Shown: positions 17,598-27,404 of the stretch, one piece after another | How positions within the stretch are numbered: the stretch's first letter is position 1 | How the letters are laid out: every line of letters begins with the position of its first letter | Assembly: GCF_024385575.1 (NCBI RefSeq) | Contig: NZ_JANFMV010000001.1 | Coordinates: 1,455,681 to 1,519,680 of the forward strand | Source: Rhizobium sp. NRK18 | GTDB lineage: Bacteria > Pseudomonadota > Alphaproteobacteria > Rhizobiales > Rhizobiaceae | Reading direction: 5' to 3' | DNA: 64,000 bases | Made by a program: the position numbers and the translations under genes | Notes under the pieces: model-generated | What the model was told of the DNA's origin: nothing | The model's input: the letters and a program-made list of their open reading frames with translations, nothing else | The model's database searches: none

Positions 17598-20419
17598 TAC
17601 TGGCCCAACCTTTCAAGCAGCGCCGGGATGTGGACCTGGTCGGCCTTGTAGTTGCCGGTCAGCATGTACATCATGATGTTGACGCCGACACGGTAGGCGT
17701 ATTCGCGTTGGGTTTCGTCATTCGGCACTGTCGGCAGCAGCGGCTCGTCGCGATCGTTGATGGCCCAGGCGCCCGCGAAATCATTGCCGGTGATCAAGAT
17801 CGGCGAGACGCCGTCGCCCGAAGACGATGACTTCCGGCTCGCCTTGTCGGGATCCTGCCGCGCTTCAACCCACAACGGGCCGCCCGCATAGCGGCCGGGG
17901 AAGCTGGAGAGCAGGTAGAAGGCCTTGGTCAGCACATGATCGGCCGGCACCGGCTCAAGTGGCGGAATGTCGAGATTGGCAAGGATCATCTGCAGGCGCT
18001 CGCCATTGGCGGAGACGGAGTCGTCGCCGAGCCCGCTGATATGGTCGCGCGTGTCGAACAAGACCGTGCCGCCGTTGCGCATATAGGCATCGATGCGGCT
18101 GATCGCGGCGGGGGTCGGCATCGGGGCCGTGGCGGAAACCGGCCAGTAGATCATCGGGTAGAAGGCAAGCTCGTCCTGCGAGATATCGACGCCGATCGGC
18201 TCGCCGGGTTCCAGCGCCGTGCGGTAGGTCAGGAATTCGGTTAGCCCCTTCAGCCCCGCCTCGGAAATGTCGTCGGTCGCCTTCTCGCCGGTCACCACAT
18301 AGGCGAGATGGGTGGTGTCCAGGCTTTTCATCAGGATGTCGTCGCCGGGCTTGCTGTCGTCGGCGCGGGCCTGATGCGGTACCGCGAAGGCAAAGGCTGC
18401 GGCAAAGAGCAGGATCGCGGCGGCACTCCCCGCCGCCCGTGTCGCCTTTGGCAGACGGGCAAACGCACCGTTGATGAAGAGCACGATCAGGCTGTCGAGT
18501 GCCAGCAGCATGAAGGCGAGGATGAAGAGCGGCGGCTTCAGGGACAATGCCTCGTTGCCGACAAGCTGGCTGCGGGTGACGGGCACGGCGATGCCGGAAA
18601 GATCAAGCGGTTTCAGCACTTCGTCCTTCGCCATTAGATTGAGGGCGGTGAAGCCGTCCTCGGAACCATAAAGGCCGGGCGGATTGTCGAAGCTCGTCCG
18701 CACGCCGCCCTTGGCCGCGACGTCGAGCGGCTTGGCCGAGCCGGTGTCGCTCGTCAACGCGCCGTTGGCGGTCAGCAATCGGTAGGGCGGCAGGAGGCTG
18801 GCGATCGAATTGGCGGTGGTTTCCGCCGTCGCGCCGCCCGAGCGGGACAGTTGCACGACACGGCGCAGCATTTCCACGAACTCGCCCGAGATCGGCAGGT
18901 TCGACCATGTCGCCTCGGCGCTCACATGAAAGAGCACGATGTTGCCGGCGCCGGCCGGCTTGGCGGTCACGAGCGGGGTGCCGTCGGCAAGGCTCGCCCA
19001 GGTGCGGGCGGCAAGGTCCGGGCTTGGTTCGGCCAGCACCTGCCGCTTGACGAGGATGTCCTTCGGCGTCGGCAGGCCGGCGAAGGGGCCGTCCGGCGGA
19101 AAGTCGGCAAGCGGCTGCGGCTCGGCCCAGGAGAGCGCGCCGCCGAGCGAACGTTCGCCCTGGCGAAGCGTCACCGGCACCAGCGGATCGTCGGCGGGGG
19201 CGGCCGCCAGTCTTGGACCGGCAAAGCGGATCAGCATGCCGCCGTTTGCCAGCCAGCGTTCGAGCGGCGCATAGGTTTCGGCCGGCAGGCGGCCGACATC
19301 GGCCATGATGATGACCGAGGGCTTCTGCTCGAGGAGATTTGGGATGGCGACCGACATGTCGGCATTGTCCGGGGCGATCAGGTCGGCATAGGGCTCCAGT
19401 GCCCGGCGGATGTAATAGAGCGGCGAGAGCAGCGGCTGGAATTCGTTGGCCGCCTCGCCGGAAATCAGCGCCACGCGCCGGCGCTTGAAGCCGTCGTCCA
19501 GCAGATAGGCAGCACCGGCGGTGTCCATGTCGCGGATGGCGATGCGGGCGAAGTCGTTGCGCATTTCGAAGGGCGCGTCGATTTTGGCGCTGGCCGTAGC
19601 CGCACCGGCGGCAAAGTCGAGGTCGCCGGTGGCGATCGGCCGGCCCTGGCTATCCTGGGCAACGAGAAGATGGCGGGCGGGCGCGGCGGTGTCGAGGCGC
19701 GTCGCGGTGACCGTCATGCTGCTGGCATCGTTGGACGCGGAGGTCAGCGCCACCGCGCGGCTGTTGTCGCCCTCGATCAGATCGAGCGATTGCGGCTTGA
19801 GGTCTGCGAGCATCTGCATCGCCTTGCGGTCGCCGGCCTCGTCGATACCGTCCGAGATGAAGGCGAGCGTGCCGGGCGTCTGCCCCTGCAGTTCGGCGCG
19901 CAGGGCTTCGATCGCCTTGGCGCGGTCGGCCTTCAGCGGGCGCGGCTTGGCGGCGGCGAGCTTTTCCAGCGCCGCACGGGCCGTTCCGGGTGTCGCGTCA
20001 TGCGTCTGGTCGGTGGTGAAGACGATCGCCACCGGCTTTTCGCCATCAGCGCCATCCTCGATGATCGATTTCGCCGTTTCGACCCGCTTGTCCCAGTCGG
20101 CGGCCGAAGCCCAGCTGTTGTCGATCACCAGCGCCAGTGGCCCGTCGCCGGCGACCTTGCTGACCTGCGGATTGTAGACGGGGCCGGCGATGGCGAGAAT
20201 GACGGCCGCCGCCATGATCATGCGCAGGAGGGTCAGCCACCATGGGCTCTTGGCCGGCGTCTCTTCGCGTTTGAGCACACCGGCAAGGATGCGCAGCGGC
20301 GGAAAGACTTCCGTCCTTGGCGATGGCGGCGTCAGGCGCAGCAACCACCAGATCAGCGGCAGGGCGATGAGCGCGCCGAGCGCCAGCGGAAAGGTGAAGG
20401 CGAAAGGCAATCCCATCAT
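17597..20419 (-). CDS. BatA-like VWA protein with C-terminal DUF4159 domain
   Basis: A 940-residue membrane protein. The N-terminus has the aerotolerance BatA-type double membrane anchor (FTFPLALGALIALPLIWWLL and a second helix near LLRMIMAAAVILAIAGPVYN). A VWA-like domain follows with ALVIDNSWASAADW. Two more membrane segments lie near residues 630-690 (FILAFMLLALDSLIVLFING and ILLFAAAFAFAVP). The C-terminal 220 residues match DUF4159 (YPMIYWPVSATAPMPTPAAI, RNGGTVLFDTRDH). It overlaps its neighbours by 4 bases (ATGA) upstream and 1 base downstream, so it is translationally coupled. Confidence 0.88.
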   Translation of the reverse strand: MMGLPFAFTFPLALGALIALPLIWWLLRLTPPSPRTEVFPPLRILAGVLKREETPAKSPWWLTLLRMIMAAAVILAIAGPVYNPQVSKVAGDGPLALVIDNSWASAADWDKRVETAKSIIEDGADGEKPVAIVFTTDQTHDATPGTARAALEKLAAAKPRPLKADRAKAIEALRAELQGQTPGTLAFISDGIDEAGDRKAMQMLADLKPQSLDLIEGDNSRAVALTSASNDASSMTVTATRLDTAAPARHLLVAQDSQGRPIATGDLDFAAGAATASAKIDAPFEMRNDFARIAIRDMDTAGAAYLLDDGFKRRRVALISGEAANEFQPLLSPLYYIRRALEPYADLIAPDNADMSVAIPNLLEQKPSVIIMADVGRLPAETYAPLERWLANGGMLIRFAGPRLAAAPADDPLVPVTLRQGERSLGGALSWAEPQPLADFPPDGPFAGLPTPKDILVKRQVLAEPSPDLAARTWASLADGTPLVTAKPAGAGNIVLFHVSAEATWSNLPISGEFVEMLRRVVQLSRSGGATAETTANSIASLLPPYRLLTANGALTSDTGSAKPLDVAAKGGVRTSFDNPPGLYGSEDGFTALNLMAKDEVLKPLDLSGIAVPVTRSQLVGNEALSLKPPLFILAFMLLALDSLIVLFINGAFARLPKATRAAGSAAAILLFAAAFAFAVPHQARADDSKPGDDILMKSLDTTHLAYVVTGEKATDDISEAGLKGLTEFLTYRTALEPGEPIGVDISQDELAFYPMIYWPVSATAPMPTPAAISRIDAYMRNGGTVLFDTRDHISGLGDDSVSANGERLQMILANLDIPPLEPVPADHVLTKAFYLLSSFPGRYAGGPLWVEARQDPDKASRKSSSSGDGVSPILITGNDFAGAWAINDRDEPLLPTVPNDETQREYAYRVGVNIMMYMLTGNYKADQVHIPALLERLGQ

Positions 20420-21336
20420 CGCCGGCCTCCGTTGACGGTCTTTGCCGGCATGCCGGAGAGATACATGTGCACGGCGACAAGGGCCTCGGAGGCGAGATGA
20501 TCGGTGCGATGGCTGATGAAGTTCCAGCCGAGGTGGCGCAAGCTCTCGCCAAGCGCGGAACGTCGCGACAGATAGGCGTTGCGGTAATCCTCGCGGACGG
20601 TCTCGGCGCGGCCGGAAATCAGCTTGTCTCCGGTTTCGGGATCGACGAATTCCGTGCGGCCGGCATAGGGAAATTCCTCTTCCGCCGGGTCGGCGATCTC
20701 GACCACATGGCCGCGAAGGCCGCGCTTGGCGAGCGGGCCGAGCCGGTCGAGAATGGCTTCCGGCGTGTCGAGAAAATCGCCGATCAGCACCAGATCGCTC
20801 AAGGAGCGGATCATGCCGGTGTCGGGGAGGCCGCCGTCGATGTCGGTGTGCATCAGGGCGGTGGCCAGCCGTTCGGCGGCGTTGCGGGCGGAGACGGGTT
20901 CCATGACGCCCGGGCAGCCGATGCGTTCACCGGAGCGCGCCAGGATTTCGGCAAGCGCCAGCATCAGCACCATGGCCCGGCTTTCCTTGGATACCGGCGC
21001 CATGCTCGACTTGTACATCATCGACGGCGAGAGGTCGGCCCAGAGCCAGACGGTGTGGGCGGCTTCCCATTCCCGGTCGCGGACATAGACATGATCGTCT
21101 CTCGCCGAGCGACGCCAGTCGATGCGCGACAGGCTTTCGCCTTCGGTGAAAGGGCGGAACTGCCAGAAGTTTTCGCCGATGCCGCGCTTGCGGCGGCCAT
21201 GCCAGCCGGCGATCACCGTATTGGCGATACGCTTGGCCTCGACCATGCAATCGGGGATGAGTGCAGCGCGCTGGCGGGCGCGTGCAAGCGTTTCCGTCGC
21301 CGGTGTCGGGATGACCTTCTGGCCTATTGCCGCCAA
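20416..21336 (-). CDS. DUF58 domain protein
   Basis: A 306-residue cytosolic protein of the family that accompanies MoxR ATPases. The DUF58 signature is WHGRRKRGIGENFWQFRPFT followed by GESLSRIDWRRSARDD and VYVRDREWE. A VWA-like fold follows (WLWADLSPSMMY). ATGA overlap with the next gene indicates coupling. Role: probably a partner of the MoxR ATPase in maturation or insertion of metal or protein complexes; not proven for this operon. Confidence 0.92.
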   Translation of the reverse strand: MAAIGQKVIPTPATETLARARQRAALIPDCMVEAKRIANTVIAGWHGRRKRGIGENFWQFRPFTEGESLSRIDWRRSARDDHVYVRDREWEAAHTVWLWADLSPSMMYKSSMAPVSKESRAMVLMLALAEILARSGERIGCPGVMEPVSARNAAERLATALMHTDIDGGLPDTGMIRSLSDLVLIGDFLDTPEAILDRLGPLAKRGLRGHVVEIADPAEEEFPYAGRTEFVDPETGDKLISGRAETVREDYRNAYLSRRSALGESLRHLGWNFISHRTDHLASEALVAVHMYLSGMPAKTVNGGRR

Positions 21337-21361
21337 ATTCGCCGGCCTCCTATAACCTTGT

Positions 21362-22375
21362 TCAACCCTTGGCCTTCCGGACGAGGTCGGCGATGACGTC
21401 GCGAACGCTCATGCCTTCCGCTCTTGCTGCAAAGGTCAGCGCCATGCGGTGCTGCAGGATCGGCTCGGCAAGCGCATAGACATCGTCGAGCGACGGCGCC
21501 AGCCGGCCTTCGTAGAGCGCGCGGGCGCGGGCGCAGAGCATCATTGCCTGGCCGGCGCGCGGGCCGGGACCCCAGGCGACATGCTTGTCCGTCGTCGCAT
21601 TGCCCTGACCCGGGCGGGCCGAGCGGACCAGATCGAGGATCGCATCGACGACGCTGTCCGGCACCGGCATCTGGCGGATGAGCTTCTGGATGAACTGCAG
21701 CCGCTCGGCATCGATCACGCTCTCCGCCTTGCCTTCGGCAATGCCGGTCGTCTCCATCAGGATCTGTCGCTCGGCGGCGAGCTCCGGATAGTTGACGTCG
21801 ACCTGCAGCAGAAAGCGGTCGAGCTGGGCTTCCGGCAGCGGATAGGTGCCTTCCTGCTCCAGCGGGTTCTGGGTCGCGAGCACGTGGAAGGGCGCTGGCA
21901 GGTCGTAGCGCTGGCCGGTCATGGTGATGTGGTACTCCTGCATGGACTGCAGGAGCGCAGACTGGGTGCGCGGCGAAGCGCGGTTGATTTCGTCGGCCAT
22001 CAGGAGCTGCGCGAACACCGGCCCCTTGACGAAGCGGAAGGAGCGGCGGCCGTGCTCGTCCTGGTCCATGACTTCGGAACCGAGAATGTCCGATGGCATC
22101 AGGTCGGGGGTGAACTGGATGCGGTTGGCCGAGAGGCCGAGGACCGTCCCGAGCGTCGTTACCAGCTTCGTCTTGGCGAGGCCCGGCACGCCGACCAGAA
22201 GTGCGTGACCGCCGGAGAGGACTGCGAGCAGGGTGTTCTCGACGACGCTTTCCTGGCCGAAGATGACTTTAGCCACCTCACTCTTGACCGAGGCGATGTC
22301 GGCGAGCGCCCGTTCGGCAAGCTCGACGATGGCTTTCTCATCGAGTGTCGTTTCGGAAGCGGACATCAGGCTCAT
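21362..22375 (-). CDS. MoxR family AAA+ ATPase
   Basis: A 337-residue AAA+ chaperone-like ATPase and the first gene of the operon moxR-DUF58-DUF4159-VWA-GNAT. Walker A is GVPGLAKTKLV, Walker B is LLMADEINRA, sensor 1 is ATQNPLEQEGTYPLPEAQLDR, and the arginine-bearing lid region is WGPGPRAGQAMML. The start at 22375 has GGAG 11 bases before it; the longer frame starting at 22441 lacks a ribosome binding site. It diverges from the DUF1285 gene across about 160 bases. Confidence 0.94.
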   Translation of the reverse strand: MSLMSASETTLDEKAIVELAERALADIASVKSEVAKVIFGQESVVENTLLAVLSGGHALLVGVPGLAKTKLVTTLGTVLGLSANRIQFTPDLMPSDILGSEVMDQDEHGRRSFRFVKGPVFAQLLMADEINRASPRTQSALLQSMQEYHITMTGQRYDLPAPFHVLATQNPLEQEGTYPLPEAQLDRFLLQVDVNYPELAAERQILMETTGIAEGKAESVIDAERLQFIQKLIRQMPVPDSVVDAILDLVRSARPGQGNATTDKHVAWGPGPRAGQAMMLCARARALYEGRLAPSLDDVYALAEPILQHRMALTFAARAEGMSVRDVIADLVRKAKG

Positions 22376-22538
22376 GGGGCATCTCCATTGGCAGGGTGCG
22401 GGCGAAATTGGGCTGCCGAATCGTGGTGTCGGGCTCTGCACTTCAGCGCATCATAGCTTATTTCCATTGTGGTGGCTGACAAGCTGGGTGCAAATGACTA
22501 TCTCGTGAAGGGAATGGTAAATGGATAATCGGGACTGA

Positions 22539-23165
22539 ATGATGGCGGCCAATGAGATGAAAGCGCAGCAGGATGCGGCCGGACTGGCCGCACTCGTGCA
22601 GCGTGCCGCATCGGAGACCGGCGCCAAGGGCGGTGGTCTGCCGCCGGTGGAGCGCTGGAATCCGCCGTTCTGCGGCGATATCGACATGGAAATCCGCGCC
22701 GACGGCACGTGGTTCTACATGGGTACCCCGATCGGTAGGAAACCGCTGGTGAGGCTCTTTTCGACCGTCCTGCGGCGGGACGAGGACGGCAAGACCTATC
22801 TCGTCACGCCTGTGGAAAAGGTCGGCATCCGGGTCGAGGACGCGCCGTTCCTGGCCGTCGAGATGCATGTCGGCGAGAAGGACGGCGCGCCGTTGCTCAC
22901 CTTCCGGACCAATGTCGGCGATGTCGTCGAGGTCGGGCCGGAGCATCCGCTGCGCTTCGAGATGGCGGGCGAGGACAATCAGCTTAAGCCCTACATTCAC
23001 GTGCGCGGCCGGCTGGAGGCGCTTGTCACGCGGGCGCTGATGTACGATCTGGTGGCGCTTGGCGAGAGCGAGACGGTCGACGGGGTCGAGATGTTCTCGG
23101 TGCGCTCAGGTGGCGCGGTCTTCCCGATCATGCCGACGGCCGAACTGGATGCCTTGTCGCAATGA
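22539..23165 (+). CDS. DUF1285 domain protein
   Basis: A 208-residue protein of unknown function. The family core is PPVERWNPPFCGDIDMEIRA and DGTWFYMGTPIGRKPLVRLF, then TYLVTPVEKVGIRVEDAPFL. No catalytic motif is recognisable. Its stop overlaps the next start (ATGA), and it opens a three-gene operon with a NUDIX gene and a CCA-type nucleotidyltransferase, a set conserved in rhizobia by my recollection. Confidence 0.88.
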   Translation: MMAANEMKAQQDAAGLAALVQRAASETGAKGGGLPPVERWNPPFCGDIDMEIRADGTWFYMGTPIGRKPLVRLFSTVLRRDEDGKTYLVTPVEKVGIRVEDAPFLAVEMHVGEKDGAPLLTFRTNVGDVVEVGPEHPLRFEMAGEDNQLKPYIHVRGRLEALVTRALMYDLVALGESETVDGVEMFSVRSGGAVFPIMPTAELDALSQ

Positions 23166-23797
23166 GCAGCGAATTTCCCTATTCGGCCGCGGAGTTTCGC
23201 CGCCGGGCTCTCGATCAGGTCGGCGCGCCGATCGAACACGCCGTGCTGGACCATGGCGATCATTTCCTGAACGTCGATCTGGTGCGGGCGATCGATACGC
23301 CGAAGCTCCGCGATGCCGCCGTTCTCGTGCCGGTCGTCGACGACGGTCCCGACGCGGCGGTCATCTTCACCAAGCGCACGGAAAAACTGCGCAAGCATTC
23401 CGGGCAGGTGGCGTTTCCCGGCGGTTCGGTCGATGCCGAGGACGGCAGTCCGGAGCGGGCGGCGATCCGCGAGGCCGAGGAGGAGATCGGGCTCGACCCG
23501 TCCTTTGTCGAGCCGGTGGCCCGGATGCCGCAATATCTGGCGGCGACCGGTTTCCGCATCACGCCGGTGCTCGCCGTCGTCCGGCCCGGTTTCAAGTTCA
23601 CGCTAAACCCGCACGAGGTGGATGACGTTTTCGAGGTGCCGTTGTCCTTTCTTATGCAGCCGGAAAACCACAGGCGCGACAGCGGCATGCTCGGCGGCGC
23701 CGTGCGGCATTTCTACCGCATTCCCTACGGAGAGCGGATGATCTGGGGCGTGACGGCGGGCATCGTCCGCACCATTTATGAAAGGCTCTACGCATGA
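23162..23797 (+). CDS. NUDIX hydrolase, CoA pyrophosphatase-like
   Basis: A 211-residue protein resembling NudL/CoA pyrophosphatase. The family signature SGQVAFPGGSVDAEDGSPER followed by AAIREAEEEIGL contains the whole Nudix box; the upstream LRKHSGQVAFPGG is the additional CoA-type (UPF0035) motif. It probably splits CoA and its derivatives to 4'-phosphopantetheine and 3',5'-ADP. Both ends overlap neighbours by 4 bases. Confidence 0.9.
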   Translation: MSSEFPYSAAEFRRRALDQVGAPIEHAVLDHGDHFLNVDLVRAIDTPKLRDAAVLVPVVDDGPDAAVIFTKRTEKLRKHSGQVAFPGGSVDAEDGSPERAAIREAEEEIGLDPSFVEPVARMPQYLAATGFRITPVLAVVRPGFKFTLNPHEVDDVFEVPLSFLMQPENHRRDSGMLGGAVRHFYRIPYGERMIWGVTAGIVRTIYERLYA

Positions 23798-25056
23798 AGA
23801 CTGTCGCCGACGAAGCGTGGTTCAAGGAACCGGCGCTGCAAGCGGTCCTGGCCCTCCTGAATGCCGATGGCGGGGAGGCGCGGATTGCCGGCGGCGCGGT
23901 ACGCAATGCGCTGATGGGCATACCCGTCGGCGATATCGACATCGCCACGACGCTTCTGCCGCAGGAGGTCATCCGCCGGGCAACCGAGGCCGGGATCAAG
24001 GCCGTGCCGACCGGGATCGACCACGGCACGGTTACGCTGGTCAAGGACCATACGCCGTTCGAGGTCACGACGCTGCGCAAGGACGTCCAGACCTTCGGGC
24101 GTCACGCGGAAGTGGCGTTCGGGACGGACTGGCAGGTCGATGCCGAGCGGCGCGACCTGACGATCAATGCGCTCTATGCCGATGCGGACGGCAAGATCAT
24201 CGATCTCGTCAACGGCATGCCGGATATCGAAACGCGCACCGTGCGCTTTATCGGGGATGCCGGCGAGCGGATCGCCGAGGATTACCTGCGCATTCTCCGC
24301 TTCTTCCGCTTCTTCGCGCTCTACGGCAGCGGCCGTCCGGATGCCGCTGGCCTCCGTGCGTCAGCGGCGGCACGATCCAAACTTTCGACGCTTTCGGCGG
24401 AACGCATCTGGTCGGAAACGAAGAAGCTGCTCGGCGCGCCGAATCCGGGCAGGGCGCTTCTCTGGATGCGCCAGACGGGTGTCCTGACCGAAATCCTGCC
24501 GGAGACGGAGAAATGGGGCATCGACACGATACCAGCGCTTGTCGAGGCCGGCACCGCACTTGGCTGGACGCCGGATCCGATGCTGCGACTGATGGCCATG
24601 GTGCCACCGGACGCCGAGCGCCTGACGTCCCTAGCAAAGCGCCTGCGGCTTTCGAATGCCGAAGCCGCCGAGCTTGCCGCCTTTGCAGGCGCTCCGGCGA
24701 TTGCCGAAGACATCAGTGACCGCGCGTTCGACCGTCTTCTGTACCGGTCGGGGAGCGCTGGCATCATCGCGCGGCTGCGCATCGATCTTTCCAATGCGAG
24801 GGCGAAGGCCGGCGCAGACATGCTGGCGATGGCGAAAGTGGGGCGGCTGTCGCTCCTGCTGGAGCGGGCGGACCGATGGCAGAAGCCGGTCTTCCCGCTG
24901 TCGGGCGCGGATATGCTCGCCGCAGGCATGCAACCCGGTCCGAAGGTCGGAGACGGTCTGAAAGCGCTGGAAGAAGAGTGGGTGAAGTCGAATTTCACAA
25001 TGGACCGGGAGAGCCTTCTCGCCCGGCTGAATGAGACAGATACGACCAGGGACTGA
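23794..25056 (+). CDS. CCA tRNA nucleotidyltransferase / poly(A) polymerase family
   Basis: A 420-residue class II nucleotidyltransferase that adds or repairs the CCA end of tRNAs. The catalytic head has RIAGGAVRNALMG and VGDIDIATTLLP with the metal aspartates D-x-D, followed by RRDLTINALYADADG and EDYLRILRFFRFFALYG. It is coupled to the NUDIX gene by an ATGA overlap. Whether it performs the full CCA addition or is a poly(A) polymerase cannot be decided from these motifs, but alphaproteobacterial members of this length are normally CCA-adding. Confidence 0.9.
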   Translation: MKTVADEAWFKEPALQAVLALLNADGGEARIAGGAVRNALMGIPVGDIDIATTLLPQEVIRRATEAGIKAVPTGIDHGTVTLVKDHTPFEVTTLRKDVQTFGRHAEVAFGTDWQVDAERRDLTINALYADADGKIIDLVNGMPDIETRTVRFIGDAGERIAEDYLRILRFFRFFALYGSGRPDAAGLRASAAARSKLSTLSAERIWSETKKLLGAPNPGRALLWMRQTGVLTEILPETEKWGIDTIPALVEAGTALGWTPDPMLRLMAMVPPDAERLTSLAKRLRLSNAEAAELAAFAGAPAIAEDISDRAFDRLLYRSGSAGIIARLRIDLSNARAKAGADMLAMAKVGRLSLLLERADRWQKPVFPLSGADMLAAGMQPGPKVGDGLKALEEEWVKSNFTMDRESLLARLNETDTTRD

Positions 25057-25078
25057 TGCCCCTGGTCGCGGCCCGTTG

Positions 25079-25264
25079 TCAGGCCGCCTTGTCTTCCTTG
25101 CGGATCCGGGCCTTGATGTTTTCGACCATGTTTTCCCGGATCACGGTCTCGCCGTGCACGGTGCGCATGTGTTCGACCGCGCGGCGGACCACTTCGGCTT
25201 CCTCGTCGGCGCGGGTATGCCATTCGCAACCCGGCACGAGCGTTCCACATTCGAATAGTTTCAT
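25079..25264 (-). CDS. DUF1059 domain small protein
   Basis: A 61-residue protein starting MKLFECGTLVPGCEWHTRAD, a form typical of DUF1059, with two cysteines and a histidine that could bind metal. GGAGAA lies 5-10 bases before the ATG at 25264, so the longer upstream frame is not needed. Function unknown. It ends 22 bases from the convergent CCA-type gene. Confidence 0.85.
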   Translation of the reverse strand: MKLFECGTLVPGCEWHTRADEEAEVVRRAVEHMRTVHGETVIRENMVENIKARIRKEDKAA

Positions 25265-25333
25265 CAGGTTCTCCTTTTTGTCATCGGCCAACGCAACTTG
25301 ATCGCGGCCGGTTCCACCCGGAGACCGGAAATC

Positions 25334-25618
25334 TCAGTCCGGCATTGCCCAGGCGTTGAAGCATGCGGGCGATTGATATTGCCCACCATGCGTGACCCTG
25401 CCTTCGATCGCTTCCTTGTGTCCGGTCGCGATTTCGGGGTGGCCGCCGAGCTTCAGCTTAGCCTGCTCGACAAAATAGGAATGAGGCAGGTCCAGATCGC
25501 TCGCCGCGCGCAGATCTTCGGCAAGGCGTTCGATTTCGATCTTAAGGGGACGCGTCTTACGGGGGGACTCTGTTGCAACATCGATGACCGGTTTGCGGTC
25601 GGTCTTAGCATTTGCCAT
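25334..25618 (-). CDS. Hypothetical protein, 94 residues
   Basis: I do not recognise the family. The ribosome binding site is strong (AAGGAGGAG before ATG), so translation is likely. The first 25 residues are basic and polar; the middle (LKIEIERLAEDLRAASDLDL) is helical and charged; the C-terminus is GGQYQSPACFNAWAMPD. It may share a transcript with the DUF1059 gene 69 bases downstream. Confidence 0.6.
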   Translation of the reverse strand: MANAKTDRKPVIDVATESPRKTRPLKIEIERLAEDLRAASDLDLPHSYFVEQAKLKLGGHPEIATGHKEAIEGRVTHGGQYQSPACFNAWAMPD

Positions 25619-25749
25619 AGCGAACTCCTCCTTCTGAAAGCGAGCTACGATCCCTCCAAAGGTTGCTCTACTGGTAAAGGTAGCATCTTTTGCGCCAAAG
25701 CTAAATTAAAAACCGGTAAGGCAAGGCGGATGATGCGAAGACGCGACGG

Positions 25750-27306
25750 TTATCTTTGCGTGTCAGCGCGGAGTGTCTCAAGAAATTCAGAGGCTTGTTT
25801 TCTTGCCGCCTTGCGGTCGCCGGCATCCATTTTTTGCCAGGTCGCGTAGATCTGCCGCATGCGCGGATTGGAGCCGAGACGCTTTTCATGGCGGGCAATG
25901 AAATCCCAGTAGAGATAATTGAAAGGGCAGGCATTCTTGCCGGTTCGAGCCTTCACGTCGAAGGCGCAATCCTCGCAGTAATTGGACATGCGGTTGATGT
26001 AGGCGCCGCTCGCGGCATAGGGTTTCGATCCGAGCAGGCCACCGTCCGCATACTGGCTCATGCCGAGCGTATTTGGCAGTTCGACCCATTCGAAGGCGTC
26101 GATATAGACGGCGAGATACCATTCGTGGACGGCGTGTGGATCAATGCCGGCGAGAAGGGCGAAGGTGCCGGTCACCATCAGCCGCTGAATGTGATGGGCA
26201 TAGGCCTCGTCGCGCGTCTGGCCAATCGCCTGGCGGAGGCAATTCATGTCGGTCTCGCCGCTCCAGTAGAACCAGGGCAGGGGGTTTTTCGCCGACAGGG
26301 CATTCCTGTCGCGATAGTCCGGCATCTTCAGCCAGTAGATGCTGCGGACATATTCGCGCCAGCCGATGATCTGGCGAATGAAGCCTTCGGCGGCATTCAG
26401 CGGCGCCTTGCCGCTTCCGTAGGCTTCCTCCACCGCACGGCAGACCGCCAGCGGATCGAGCAGTCCGAGATTGATGTAGGGCGAGATCAGCCCGTGATAG
26501 AGAAACGGCCGGTCGCTCAGCATCGCGTCCTGATAGGTGCCGAAATCGGCGAGCGATGTCTTGAGGAAATCGTCCAACGCGCGTTCGGCATCCTTAGCCG
26601 TCACCGCCCAACCGAAATTGTCCAGCGAGCCGAAGTTATCCGGGAACTCCTTCTCCACGAGTGCGATCACCTCGCGGGTGATCTCGTCCGGCTTGAAGCG
26701 CAGGCGCTTCGGCAGGAACAGGTCTTCCTTGGCGGGCTTGCGGTTGTCGTGGTCGAAATTCCACTTGCCGCCTTCCGGCTTGTCGCCGTCCAGCAGGAGA
26801 CCGGTGACACGGCGCATTTCGCGATAGAAATGCTCCATGCGGAATTCCTTGCGCCCCTTCGCCCAGTCCGCAAATTTGGCCTTCGAACAGAGAAAACGCT
26901 CGTCGGGCCGGCAGTCGACCTCGATATCAAGATCGTTCGCCCAGGCATCGATCATCTGCTGGACACGCCATTCGCCTGCCTCGGTGACGATGAGCCTGCC
27001 AGGCTTGTGGCGCTTGAGCGCGCGGGCGACTTCGTCCGTGAAGCTATGGGTGTTGCCGGCATCGATCAGGCGCACATAGTCGACGGTCCAGCCATCGGCC
27101 TCGAGTTCGCGCGCGAAGTGACGCATGGCCGAAAGGATCAGGACCAGCTTCTGCTTGTGATGGCCGACATAGCCCGTCTCGTCGCGCAGCTCGCACATCA
27201 GCACGATGTCGCGGTCCTTGTCGGCGTTCCGCAGGCTGCTGATCTCGGGCGACAACTGATCGCCAAGGATCAGGATGAGGGAAGGGCGGTCGGCCATGGA
27301 AAGCAT
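25750..27306 (-). CDS. Cryptochrome/photolyase, iron-sulfur type (PhrB-like)
   Basis: A 518-residue flavoprotein matching the FeS-BCP class that includes Agrobacterium PhrB, a (6-4) photolyase with FAD, a lumazine antenna and a 4Fe-4S cluster. The N-terminal Rossmann-like domain starts LILILGDQLSPEISSL. The FAD-binding helical region includes GWREYVRSIYWL and NTLGMSQYADGGLLGSKPYA. Four cysteines fit the cluster ligands: one in TDMNCLRQAIG, then SNYCEDCAFDVKARTGKNAC. Presence of all four supports an intact cluster. It probably repairs UV lesions in light. Confidence 0.95.
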   Translation of the reverse strand: MLSMADRPSLILILGDQLSPEISSLRNADKDRDIVLMCELRDETGYVGHHKQKLVLILSAMRHFARELEADGWTVDYVRLIDAGNTHSFTDEVARALKRHKPGRLIVTEAGEWRVQQMIDAWANDLDIEVDCRPDERFLCSKAKFADWAKGRKEFRMEHFYREMRRVTGLLLDGDKPEGGKWNFDHDNRKPAKEDLFLPKRLRFKPDEITREVIALVEKEFPDNFGSLDNFGWAVTAKDAERALDDFLKTSLADFGTYQDAMLSDRPFLYHGLISPYINLGLLDPLAVCRAVEEAYGSGKAPLNAAEGFIRQIIGWREYVRSIYWLKMPDYRDRNALSAKNPLPWFYWSGETDMNCLRQAIGQTRDEAYAHHIQRLMVTGTFALLAGIDPHAVHEWYLAVYIDAFEWVELPNTLGMSQYADGGLLGSKPYAASGAYINRMSNYCEDCAFDVKARTGKNACPFNYLYWDFIARHEKRLGSNPRMRQIYATWQKMDAGDRKAARKQASEFLETLRADTQR

Positions 27307-27404
27307 TCGTCTTTCATCGGGATGACCGGCGCATTGGCGCGCCGGGCTCCCTTGAAACTACGAATGTGATCGCCCGGCGGATCAGGCGAAAATCCGCTGC
27401 CTTG

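Noticed and set aside
15501..20500. Long plus-strand open frames opposite the moxR operon
   Set aside because: They mirror the third-codon GC pattern of the minus-strand genes and have no recognisable motifs. The minus-strand products have clear domains.
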